Positions 32,068-42,254 of a stretch of DNA of 64,000 bases are shown here, piece after piece. Numbering within the stretch: position 1 is the stretch's first letter; the number at the start of each line of letters is the position of its first letter. Source of the stretch: Cytospora piceicola (taxonomy: Eukaryota; Ascomycota; Sordariomycetes; Diaporthales; Cytosporaceae); assembly GCA_023375675.1 (NCBI GenBank), contig JALQBC010000001.1, positions 744,001 through 808,000 on the forward strand, given 5' to 3'. The notes below the pieces were generated by a model that was given only the letters and a program-made list of their open reading frames with translations, was not told the origin of the DNA and ran no database searches. A program made the position numbers and the translations under genes.

Positions 32068-34439
32068 ATGGGAGACAGGGCACCTGGACTCGACTCCCCA
32101 AAATACGATGGGGGCTGCTTTAATTGTGGCGGGCGGGACCATTTTGCATACGCCTGCCCCGAGCCGGTACGCAAAGATCCATAGTAGGTTGTCTCTGTCT
32201 CTATCCGTCTCAACTATCACATGAGCATACTTGCGACGAAAGATCCACTCCCTGTCCTCCTCTGGCTAACTGTCGTCGCAGCGGCGCAGAGGTATTTCGC
32301 CAGCGACAGGCTTCTAAGAACATGCCCAGCACTGGAGGGAAAGCCTCTCCTAGTAACCGCTCCAAAGGCCTCGTTATAACACGATACGCACCTCCGCCCG
32401 GCCAATTTCCTCCTCCCCTTCCACCACCACCACCGCCACCAAATGCCTGGGGAGCTGCCGGTGGCCCATATCCCCCTCCAGCTCAGCCACCCATTCCATA
32501 TGTGCAGCAACCACCACTTTACCCGCCTGCAAATCCGGGCCAGCAGCCTTACCCACCACCTCCCTTTCAAGTTGCGAACCCTCCACCTGGAGGGTATCCG
32601 CCACCAATCCCTCCACCCCCAGGCCCTGGTCTGGCTTATGGTCAATATCCACAACCTGCGTACCCGCCTCCACCCCCACAATCATATGCACCCACAGGGC
32701 CTTATGGGCCCCCTTCATACCCCCCGGCATACCAGCCTCCACCTGCACCATATGCCGGGGCACCTCCGCTCAGTTATCCTGGCCCTCCTCCCCAGGCACG
32801 ACCCCCGCCTACTTATCCACCGAGCTATGGGGCTCCTTTCCCTCCTGGCCCTCCTCCACCCCCTCCAGGTTCCTATCCTCCTGCCCCATACGGATCAATA
32901 TATGAACCCCCCGCGCCATACTCGAACCCCTACCCTCCACCACAAAATTCAGGCTGGCAGCAGAGTACCAATGGTCAGAGTCAACCACGGCATAGGGACC
33001 ATCGAGACCGGCGCAACGATCGGGACAAAGGTGGCAGGAATAAGCATCCAGGGCGAGGCAATGATAAAAGCCAGCGAGGGGGCGATCATCGACGTCAGGC
33101 ACGTGATCAACGGTCTTCTTCTCATTCTCGTCCACGAAGTCCCAAACCCAGTATTCCAGTGAGGGGTGTAAAGGAAAAGAGCGTCGAGAAGAGCGTCGAG
33201 AAGAGCGTCGAGAAGACCATCGAGAAACCCAAAGTCGATGACAAAGCTGCTGATATCGACGAGGAGTTTGCATGGGACCTGGAGAATGCCTTTGTTGAGG
33301 TGGAGACGAAGCCCGCTGACCCGGTCGGGAAACCGCTCGACAAGGACTGGAACGACGAACCAACGATACCTCCTGCTTACAACGCAAAATGCATCAAATC
33401 CGCTTTCTACGACCCGGAGAACCCAGCCGCCTTCAGACTGTCTGTCCGCGAATCTAAGCAGTGGTTGGCTGTCAAGCGCGATCCAATCTTCAGATACCGA
33501 CGTGGCATGGTGGTGATTCGCTTTCCAGGGTCGAAAAACGAGTATTTCACCTACCATTGCTCGCGCAAGGTTGGTACGTCATGGTTCAATGAGCGGGAGA
33601 TTATACCGACTGGACCTAGTGACCCAACCTTGAATGATTCGGTTAAGCCTCGGAACAGTCTTCAAGCTGCTGGTGTGTTGAAAGAGGGCCAGCAAGGAGT
33701 TCCCAAGGTAGCCATTGGCAAACGGAGCCATGACGATGCCGACGACTACAAACTGGAGACCAAACGGCCGAGAAACCACGAGATGACTGACCGCAGCCCG
33801 CTCCCGCGACGACCTGACAGGTCACCAATCCGCAGCCCTGATATCGGCGGTGATCCATGGGCTCCGCAGCCAGGCGAGACCCGTAGCCGGTCTCCTCTCA
33901 GGCCCGACTCTAGGGATCGATATTCTCGTTCTCCCGGTGTGTACCGCCTCCAGAAGGAAGAACCCAGGAGAGGCCACTTCACACCTCGGGACGCCACCCA
34001 GCGCTACGACTCAGGCTACCACAGTGCCTATTCCGGGGACAAGCCCAAGTCCTACCGCGGGAGGAGCCACAGCCGCAGCCAACACCTGTCGCCGCCGCCG
34101 TCGCGACGTGGCCGTGACAGCCGCGACCTCAGCCGCGACCGCTCGCCTCGGAAGTGGTCTCCGTCCTACGCCAGGGCGCGGTCGCGAACCCGCTCGCCCA
34201 CCCCGCTCGCCATCGCCAGCGAGTCCGAGTCGGCGGACCTGTCTGACCTGGAATATGAGCTCCTGGGGCTGGAGCGGCCCGAGAGGAAGAAGAAGAAGAA
34301 GGCCACGCCGGCCAAGTCCGCGATCAAGAAACGAAAGGTCAAGCTGAATGATGCCTTTGGGTAGGTCCTTCCCCGCGCAACTCTTTGGTGCGAAAAACTT
34401 GGTTGTACTGACTATCTCTCTCGCAGCCGTCGCTGGTAG
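32068..34439 (+). CDS. Zinc-knuckle, proline-rich, RS-rich protein
   Basis: Three exons, 32068..32183, 32282..34360 and 34427..34439, join in frame to 735 residues. Exon 1 encodes a single CCHC zinc knuckle, CFNCGGRDHFAYACPEP (residues 17-33), a fold that binds single-stranded RNA or DNA. Residues about 60-300 are Pro/Tyr/Gly-rich, with runs of eight to nine prolines. A repeated EKSVEKSVEKSVEK stretch follows near 370, and a conserved-looking folded block around 430-510 includes FRLSVRESKQWLAVKRDPIF. The C-terminal third is rich in Arg-Ser and Ser-Pro dipeptides and ends in a basic KKKKK region. Exon 3 is only 13 bases and changes the end to NDAFGRRW; without splicing the protein would stop after NDAFG. 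The architecture suggests a nuclear RNA-processing factor. I do not recognise a named orthologue. Confidence 0.75.
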
Positions 34440-34919
34440 TACGCACGTACTTGGTTGCTATCTTGGCTTTCTTTGATTATTTTCTGTTCTTGCTGAGTTT
34501 CGTTGCATATCTGCTTTCCCTGCATAATACTGCCGAATTATAATCGTAGCATGGCGTTGGCGGCTTATTTGCGGACTTGCAGAGTTTTGGCTGGAATTCT
34601 TTGGACTGTAGAACATCATCACCGGGCAGCCCACATGGAGATACGAGGCACCGGAGGACAAGATTAGACATAAAAACACGATTACATGCATATATACATT
34701 CAACATACAGACTGGGGTTTCGAAGCTCTGGTTCAAGATCCGACTCGATTCCTAACTGCAAATAGCGTTCTAGCTTCTAGCATTTAACGTGCCTACCTGC
34801 CTGCTCACCCGTCATCCACGGTGAGAAGTGATGGTCCAAGATAACTCGCTCATCCGACACTCTCACTCTCAGATCCTCACATGACCACCGTCCCTCGACA
34901 CACCCGTGTCTAGACCCCC
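34440..34919. other. Convergent spacer before aspartate aminotransferase
   Basis: The 480 bases between two facing stop codons contain only short overlapping frames and should carry two 3' untranslated regions. Confidence 0.4.
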
Positions 34920-36645
34920 TCATCGGACCTCCCTCACGACGGTATCCACAGCCTTGGCAAAGTACTCGACGTTCCGGGTGTTGAGGCCGGCCATGCTGAT
35001 GCGGCCGTTCTTGGTGAGGTAGACGTGGAACTGCTCGCGCAGCCTCAGGACCTGGGGCTCGGACAGGCCGGTGTAGCTGAACATGCCGATCTGGTCGGTG
35101 ATGTGGTCCCAGTTGCCGGGGGTGCCCAGGGCGGCGAGGCCGGCCTTGAGGGCGGCGCGCATGGCGACGATGCGGCCCGACATGGTGCGCAGGTTCTCCT
35201 TCCACTCGGCGAAGAGGGCGGCGTCGTTGAGCACGGTGGCGGCGACGCGCGCGCCGTAGATGGGCGGGTTGCTGATCTCGGAGCGCTGCAGGATGGCCAG
35301 CTGCGAGGCCACGCGGGCGGTGGTCTCGCGGGCGGCGGGGGAGGAGGCGCCCGAGGGGGACGAGACGTAGTGGAAGCAGCCGGCGCGCTCGCCGTACAGG
35401 CCGAAGTTCTTGGCGAAGGACTGGGCCACGAGCAGCTCGAAGCCCTGCTCGACAAAGTACCGGATGGCGCCGGCGTCGCGGTCGAGGTCGCCCGAGGCGA
35501 AGCCCTGGTACGCCGTGTCGAAGCAGGGGAGGTGGTTCCTCTGGCGGATGACCTCGGCGATCTCGCGCCACTGCTGCTCGGTGGGGTCGACGCCCGTGGG
35601 GTTGTGGGCGCAGGCGTGCAGGAGGATGATGCTCCGCTCGGGGGCGGCGGCGATGGCGGCCTTCATGCCGGCGAAGTCGAGGCCCTTGGTCGCCTTGTCA
35701 AAGTACGGGTAGGTGGCGATGGGCAGGCCCACGTTGGAGAAGATCTGGTTGTGGTTGGCCCATGTCGGGTCGGAGATGTAGATGGTCCGGTTGCCGTGGT
35801 AGAACTTGGCGAGGAAGAGGGCGCCCAGGTGGCAGGCGCCCGTGCCCGAGATGGTCTGCACCGAGGTGACGCGCTTCTCGGCGATGGCGGGCGAGTCGGC
35901 GCCCAGGACGAGCTCGCAGGCCTTGCTCGTGAAGGACGGGAGGCCGGCGATGGGGAGGTATTCGTGGTTCAGGTTGGGGTCGTTGCGGATGATCTCGTCG
36001 GCCTAGAATTTGGGGGACAAAGGTGGGTTTGTTAGCATACAGGTGGTCTTGATCTCATTACTTTTGGTCTTGGTAGTAGTAGTGGTGGAGATGTTGAGGT
36101 GATTGACGACTCTGGGGAATCGGCGGGGCTTGCATATCTGCATGTTGTTGCATATGTCCCATAAACGTGCATCAACAGCAGCCCCAAAGCTGGACCTCCG
36201 GTGGGGAGGCTGGAGGGGAGGGTGGTGATTGTGCTCTCACCTTCTTGACGACGGGCAGGATCCAGGGCTTAGCATTATCATCACGATAAGCTCCAATTCC
36301 CTAGGAGAATAAAAGGGTATGGTTAGCTTTGAGGGCGTCATGGACCAGCAACTGGGTTAGGGATTGCCCCACCAGGTCGACCTTGTCAGGGCTGGTGTCG
36401 GCCCTGTAAGCTGCCATCAGACCAAAGAGAGGGTCCTCTGGAGCCTGAGGAACAGCCTCGGCTGGGAAACTAGTGGCGAAGACTGGAGAGGCCATTTGGT
36501 TTGCGATGCTGCGTATTCTGTTGGCGGGGTTTGTGGGAGAAGACTTTGTGTTGTAGGCTCGAGGTGACTGTGACTGTGACTGTGACTGTGACTGAGGTTG
36601 GGGTTGAGGTTGAGATTTAGACTGGGAGTCATCCACAGGAGGCAT
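34920..36645 (-). CDS. Aspartate aminotransferase
   Basis: PLP-dependent enzyme exchanging amino groups between aspartate/2-oxoglutarate and oxaloacetate/glutamate. Three exons, 36645..36373, 36300..36241 and 36002..34920, join with phase-0 introns to 471 residues. Family blocks: DPLFGLMAAYRADTSPDKVD, GIGAYRDDNAKPWILPVVKK (the 60-base exon 2), NHEYLPIAGLPSF, SGTGACHLGALFL, HACAHNPTGVDPT, and VAQSFAKNFGLYGERAGC with the PLP lysine. It ends NGRISMAGLNTRNVEYFAKA. The first ~50 residues extend beyond the catalytic core and include a Ser-Gln repeat (SQSQSQSQ) from a tgactg hexamer run. The core looks closer to the cytosolic than the mitochondrial isoform, but an internal MASPVFATSF could also start the protein. 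GC content at third positions is very high in exon 3. Confidence 0.93.
36567..36592 (-). repeat. Hexanucleotide repeat in aminotransferase N-terminus
   Basis: Four to five copies of gactgt in the first exon encode alternating Ser and Gln residues. The unit preserves frame, so length changes would only alter the non-catalytic N-terminal extension. Confidence 0.85.
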
Positions 36646-37823
36646 CGTCCGATATTATGACTTTATCAATAATAAATTCGGCTTTCGCAGCTTCCAAGGT
36701 TCCAAGGTCGAGCGGATGGCTCACAAGCTCCCGCACTGATCTGGGGTAACAGGGGTTTGCAGGGGGTGTTTTAGCGGGTCGGGGTAAAGTTAGCCGGTGC
36801 TTGGCTCCCGAGATCAGTGCTTCTTGGGTGATTCCAGTTCAAGTTCCACGTGAGATTCGGTTACCACCAGTGGGAGGAGAGCTCCAGTCAGGTTGCCCGT
36901 ATTAGTGTACAACAACGGTACCGGTACAGCGAGATGATGTCTTCACGATGTGCCCCGGATAGTGTCTGCAACACCGGTAGTTACTGCTGATTGCTTGGAA
37001 GAGAATCAGGATTCCCCGAACACACAACACGATTGAGTGTGGCCACGGACAGCCGAAGAGCGAGAGCGAGAGCGAGAGCGAGAGAGGAAGGACTGCAGAC
37101 CGGTCAGTGTTGAGACGCCGGTGATGTAACGAAAATAGGACTCGGGGCAGCTTGGCAAGGGATGAAGTTGTTTGCACTCAGGGGCAAGTCGACCCGATAA
37201 TTAAGGAGGGGATTCAACAGTCAAATAGATACTAAATGCCGCAATCTGGCTCTATCACAAGAGAAGTTCAGATGGCTCGGGGAATACAAGGGATGATATA
37301 CTGTTGTCGTCGTGTGAACCATGTCACCCACTCCAAAATGCATGTGATCCTCCCGCCAAGGGTAGGTAGGGGTGGAGAAGGAGGGGGTATCATTGACTCC
37401 CGATTAAGTTCCCCGAGGTAACGGACAAGCGGACATACTGCTGACTGTCTCTACGTCCGTACTCTTGCATCGCTTCTCAGGTGCGCCTTTGCCTATACTA
37501 GAAAGGCCATATCTATTACCTGTTAGCCACAACAGTAAGGAGGTATCAACGCTAACTACCTACTCAAGTATGTACCCGCTTCCGCGCAGCTACTAGTTAA
37601 ATGCTAAGCTGGGTGGGCTAGTCGAGTAGCTAGCTCAATAGCAGTCTTTCTATAACAAATATATATATAAAGGCTATCAAACTCTACGTGCCAGCTTGTA
37701 ATAACACATATAAATCCAACGTAGTGCTACTACATGGCTGGATTGTATTCAGGTCAGAAGGGTGGTTGGTATGTAACTACAGGGTTAGGAATTGATGCAA
37801 ATGAATAATCATGCATTATACGC
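36646..37823. other. Spacer upstream of aspartate aminotransferase
   Basis: About 1.2 kb without a supported gene. It contains a gagcga hexamer run near 37057-37084 and, from about 37500 to 37760, an AT-rich stretch with many TAG/CTA trinucleotides and an (at)n run near 37661. That resembles mutated repeat DNA, but no element ends are visible. Confidence 0.4.
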
Positions 37824-38730
37824 CTAAAGCCGTAGGCTTAATTCTATATCATCGATCTCTTCCGGGACTTTATACCACTGCCCTTCTTCGTAGTCTCTCC
37901 AGCGGACTTTGCAACCCAAAGCTTCAGAGACATGTCTTGCCTGCTCACCCAGGTCTACTGAGACCTTCTCGTAGTCCCTTCCATGTCCCACAAAGACAGG
38001 CGTGCTCGGAAACACCACTTCTTGCGTGGCAGACAACGACGGTAAAGACGCAATGTCGCGTGCGAGCTCCCAGGTGCCATTGACCGCAGTCCTCTGGAGC
38101 TCAGGAAGAGGTACATGGTGCTGGTCCACAACCTCGCCATCTTTGTGACCTGTCCCATCTTCGTCGTCGCCATCAGAGCCAAAATATCGTCATCGTCAGC
38201 ATCACCGTCCTCTTTGCCACTCACCGTCGGATTCGATGTCTCGGCAAACGGCAACCATCCACACATCCCGTCGAATTCACCCATTGCCGCCTGCCCTCCG
38301 GAATCCAGCAACACTAGGGTAGTAAGAATAAGCCTAAGTAGCTAAAGTAGACGCCAAATAGTCAACCTCCTGATTTTTTTCAAAGTCAACTACAAGTAAA
38401 AACAAATTTCACCCCGATTGCCTCCGCCTCCTAGCCTACCAGCCTCGTCACGAACTCGCTCGTCCCGCTGGTTTCATCGTGCTGCAGATGCTGGCGCTGC
38501 GACAGATACTCAAGGCTGAAGTTGTCGTACCACTGGTTAATCGAAACGCGCTTGAGAACTGTCGACCGGCGTTCCTTGGCTGTGGGAAAGATAAATTTCG
38601 CAGACACAAAATGTCTGCGAGAGTCATGTCGGCAAGATGATTTCGCGGCGAGAAGCTCGAGGCCGAAGTGTGGGGCATTGCTGCCGCGGACGTGAAGGAG
38701 GATAATGCTGTGAGTATGCGCGGCCGTCAA
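37824..38730 (-). pseudogene. Broken carboxylesterase/phospholipase (acyl-protein thioesterase family)
   Basis: Two pieces of one alpha/beta-hydrolase of the fungal phospholipase/carboxylesterase family. The N-terminal piece (38730..38431) carries HTHSIILLHVRGSNAPHFG and NQWYDNFSLEYLSQRQHLQH and ends in a TAG. The C-terminal piece (about 38340..37824) carries GEFDGMCGWLPFAE, then after a frame change near 38185 TPVFVGHGRDYEKVSVDLGE and QWYKVPEEIDDIELSLRL. The middle segment, which should contain the nucleophile-serine motif GxSxG, is absent and replaced by about 90 bases of unrelated sequence. The place where relatives have the catalytic His before WYKVP here reads Gln. The oxyanion loop LHGRGSN appears as LHVRGSN. 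Loss of the nucleophile, a frameshift and a stop together argue for a dead gene. Confidence 0.82.
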
Positions 38731-39681
38731 CAGATAGTTTGTTCGACCTTTGTTTTACTCATAATGGGCGCGGAGAATTCCCTTGGGAAACAGTTGCGTC
38801 CTTCACCATGATATGGGTTTTTTTTTTGGTGTTTTTTTTTTGGTGTTTTTTTTTTGGTGTTTTTTTTTTTGGCACGGGCGAGAGCGATAGTGTGTAAATT
38901 GGCGGGATCATCGTGCGAAGGTGCTGCTGCCTGCAAGAGACCATTATTGTTTACAGATACGTGCGCTTGTTGATGGTCCCTAGGAAATCGGTTTCCACAA
39001 ACACTTCCAAGGTTGTCAATTCTTATCAACTCAAGGGCATTGGTTGAGGCGATGGGGCTTAAGTAAAGTCTACCATGCTTGGCTATGCTTTCCCAGTCTC
39101 CCGGGGCTGATATGGAAGTTTAAATACATACAGCTTGATAAGTGTCCAAAGGATTCAATTTTATCAGTAAACCGTTTTCTACCACAACCTTGGTAAATTT
39201 TAACATAACGATGAGACTGATTGATCGCTTTATTCTTCGCTCTATCAAATTCCTTGTTGTTCATTCTATACATGCATATCTTTCAATTTATATTAAGCCA
39301 CCAACTTACGGATCTCTGTTTTCTATAACGGGTTGTAGTTATTCTCGATTTTACTAGTATGTATAGGTAAATGTGCATCTGAGCAGATAACCTTATAAGA
39401 TCTCATCTGCACTTACTTTACACCACCAGCACGTCATTTCGCCTTCTTGTGCACCTACCAGAAAAGGGATACAGGCATGCTTCACTTCCTGCATTCGGGG
39501 TTGTTGAGAATACTTCTTCCGAGATGACGTGCTACTGGCCCTCCCCAAACCGGCCACCTCTACAACCCGAAACACCGTCGCCACGGTATGCTTCTGTCCC
39601 GGTGTGAACGGTCCTATTAACAATTTGGTATATGCGATATGCGATTCGAGATATACGGTATCCTGATCACCGTGCGGCTCC
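38731..39681. other. Spacer with T-rich minisatellite
   Basis: About 950 bases with no supported gene between the broken esterase and Ufe1. It contains the T-rich tandem repeat near 38817. The AT-rich segment at 39120-39360 has small frames but no domain. Confidence 0.45.
38817..38873 (+). repeat. T-rich minisatellite
   Basis: Three to four copies of a unit of roughly 15 bases, a run of about ten T followed by ggtg, in tandem. On the minus strand it reads as lysine/asparagine-rich codons, which is a compositional artefact. Confidence 0.9.
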
Positions 39682-40803
39682 TCATATGATTAGATCCCAG
39701 ACTACGAGGAACGTACACAGCGCACTCGCCGCGTAGAAGGTCAATCTCGCCTGGCTAAACTTCCTCTGCGAGGCCTTCTTCAGCTCCTTGTTGCCGCCCC
39801 CAACGTTCTCCTCCGTCCTCTCGGCGTCCGCCACGAGCTGGTCAATGTGCGCCGACTGCATCGTCAGGTTTTCCGCGAGCATCTGCTGCAGCTCCGAGAT
39901 CTCCACGATCGACTTCTCCACCGTCCGCACCTTGTCCAGCGCTGTGTTGTAGTGTTTCAGCATGTCCTGGTTGTCCTTCTCGAACATCTGCTTCTGCTCG
40001 TCCGTGAGGTCCAGATCCTCCGCCTGCCTCCTCTGCGACTCCTCCTCGTCGAGCGGTACCCCAGAAGTAGACGGCTTGGAACTCGGGCCCGAGCTGGAGC
40101 TGTCGAACCCAAACTCCTTCGCCAGCGCCGGAGGCAGCTGCGAGCCTCTGGCCTTGGACAGGATACTCCTGTTCTTCTCCATCTCCCTCGACAGCCTCGT
40201 CTCCATCATGCCGGCCTGTAGCTTGCTGATGGCACTCAGCCTCTCCCGTAGGTAGCTGATGATGGTGCCCCTGTGGACGAGCACCTGCCTCTCCGTCTTG
40301 ACGGCCTCGGCGTGCTCCGGGCTCCTCGCGCCGTCCTCCCCCGTGGCGCCCAGCGCACCGCCGGCGGCCCAGCCCGCCAGCGCGCGCAGCCCGCCGCCCC
40401 CGTACTTCTTCTTGATGTCCTTCTCGGCCGCGTCGTGCCGCCGGGCCTCCTCGTCCTCCAGGATCCGGATGCGCATCTCGAGCCGCTGCAGCGACTCCTT
40501 GGCCATCTTGTCGACCGCGTTGCGGTCCGCGTCCGTGAGGTATACCGGCTTGTTGTTGTTGTTGCCGTCCTGGGAGCCGGCGCCCTTGTAGTTGCGCATC
40601 TGGGTCTTCCGGGGCGCCGCGGCGGTGGACAGGTAGGCCTGCCGTATGTGAGACAGCTCGCTGTGCAGGTTGGCGATGTCGCGGTTGATCGAGAAGGCCT
40701 CCTTCAGGTAGCCGTCGATCCTGTCGAAGTCGGGGAGGGCGCCGCGGCAGCTCGAGGCCGACCGAGCCTTAAGCAGCTCATTGAAGGTGACTGTGACCTC
40801 CAT
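39682..40803 (-). CDS. ufe1: ER SNARE Ufe1 / syntaxin-18
   Basis: Single-exon gene for 373 residues encoding the Qa-SNARE of the endoplasmic reticulum, which mediates Golgi-to-ER fusion and ER homotypic fusion. The N-terminal syntaxin-18 domain (about residues 5-100) has VTFNELLKARSASS and INRDIANLHSELSHIRQAYL. The middle has a glycine/alanine-rich insert (GGGGLRALAGWAAGGALGA) followed by REMEKNRSILSKARGSQLPP. The SNARE helix spans about 290-345 (VEKSIVEISELQQMLAENLT, HIDQLVADAERTEENV), and a C-terminal membrane anchor (LTFYAASALCTFLVVWDLII) closes the protein. The gene is intronless here. The identification as Ufe1 rather than another syntaxin rests on the N-terminal domain and the stop directly after the anchor. 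Confidence 0.9.
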   Translation of the reverse strand: MEVTVTFNELLKARSASSCRGALPDFDRIDGYLKEAFSINRDIANLHSELSHIRQAYLSTAAAPRKTQMRNYKGAGSQDGNNNNKPVYLTDADRNAVDKMAKESLQRLEMRIRILEDEEARRHDAAEKDIKKKYGGGGLRALAGWAAGGALGATGEDGARSPEHAEAVKTERQVLVHRGTIISYLRERLSAISKLQAGMMETRLSREMEKNRSILSKARGSQLPPALAKEFGFDSSSSGPSSKPSTSGVPLDEEESQRRQAEDLDLTDEQKQMFEKDNQDMLKHYNTALDKVRTVEKSIVEISELQQMLAENLTMQSAHIDQLVADAERTEENVGGGNKELKKASQRKFSQARLTFYAASALCTFLVVWDLII

Positions 40804-42254
40804 GGCTGGCTGTTTCTGACGAAATTGTGGTAGAGAGGGAGAGAGGAGCTGGCAAATCGCAAACCCGGCTCAGAAGGAAGCAGGTCGGGCGGGATGATGA
40901 GGGACAGCTTGTACATTAAGCTTCAGTGCTCCGTTGCTGTGACGCACGTGGACGGGAAGAAGTGGCTTCTTTTGATGGGGCGCCACATGCTACCAATCTT
41001 ATCTCGAAGGGCCTCAGCCACAGGTACCCCAGGTACTTAAGTACCTAGGTACATATGTGCTCGTACCCGGGGTGTGCACGGTCGGCGGAGACGGTACCAC
41101 TTTGGCATCTCGCGTGCTTGAGCAAGTTCAACCCGCAACCAAACATACTGTTACTAGAACTCTGGTAGCATCGACACCGCTTATCGAGGCCGGGGTGCAC
41201 CGCGCTGGGCTATTCTTTCTACATTGACACGAGTCTTGGGGTGGCAAGACAGTCTGGCCGTTTCTGGCCTTGTCAAGCTCTCCTTGAAATACGGAAGAAA
41301 CCCTGATATCACCCTTGCAGGACCACTTTACCACTGTCATTAACCTACTTAAGTAGGTACTGTGCAAGTCTACCTATTCCCTGACCATATGCGCATGAAA
41401 TCAACTTGCCCGGTTCTCATGAAGTAAACCCACTGTCTACCGCCACTTGCTAAGAGCCACTATCTCGAAATAGCAGACCGATTGACTTCTCACCACGTGC
41501 AGCGTGCGCCCCGTGCCTCCTTTTCCCCCTGGATTCTGTCTGGGCTGGGCTCTGGGGGATCGACGAAAAGCAACTACTAGGTGGGACCCCGGCACCGTTC
41601 ACCTCCCTTCTCGGTGCGGGGCCGATACCGGGACGAAGCGTCAAGACCAGACCGCCGTTGGACTTCCCGACGTCTGGAAGTCCAAAGGCGAGCACGTCCG
41701 ATGCGCCCTGGCAGCCCCCCCGAAGCAGCATCTGGCAGGATTGTGCAACTACTTTCGGCTCGTGTCGTCCAACAAGTGTGAGCAGCAGCCGCGAGCCAGT
41801 CTCCATGTGTCTGTTCGGCGGCATTCTGGGGAATAAGGGGGGCCCTTGTGTCCATAGAGATACCCAACGCCATGGCGGACAAGTACCGTTGAGGTGGGGG
41901 AGGGCTAACGGGAATAAGGTCTTTTCATGGTGGACCTTTCCCCAGTCCAGCCGCCCATCTATCTATTGCCTTATACCATTATTACCACATGGACAACATC
42001 TGGATAACTCCAGTTTTCCGCTTCTTCTCGCCTCTCTTCCTGTACATATTCCTCATCCTGTCCAGTGCCCCTTCAAAGCCACATGGGAATTTGGACTTCA
42101 CCGGAACTGCCCAACGTTCTCTTTATCCTGTCGAACAAGTGATCACATCACAGACGGGCTCTATCTCTTATTCTCCATGAATAGCAGCTCCTGGATACTT
42201 GCGTCCTCTGTTTAAACCGGAGCAGTCGTCCTCGGCCTCAAATACACGGCCACC
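40804..42254. other. Divergent spacer between Ufe1 and MFS exporter
   Basis: A 1.45-kb promoter-to-promoter region. Copies of the palindromic spacer motif lie at about 41025-41052 (acttaagtacctaggtac) and 41343-41360 (acctacttaagtaggt). The several overlapping frames of 60-185 codons at 41450-42215 share the same bases in different phases and show no domain. Confidence 0.45.

Noticed and set aside
32217..32763. Tryptophan- and methionine-rich minus-strand frames opposite the proline-rich tract
   Set aside because: They are antisense readings of proline codons.
34777..36035. Long frames of 264, 136 and 336 codons on both strands over the aspartate aminotransferase
   Set aside because: They are Arg/Ala/Gly-rich shadows caused by very high third-position GC in the aminotransferase exon.
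38727..39029. Lysine-rich minus-strand frame over the T-rich minisatellite
   Set aside because: The KKK repeats are the direct product of the poly-T repeat and there is no other support.
41450..42215. Cluster of overlapping frames upstream of the MFS exporter as a gene
   Set aside because: The frames share the same bases in several phases on both strands and no splice pattern joins them into a recognisable protein.
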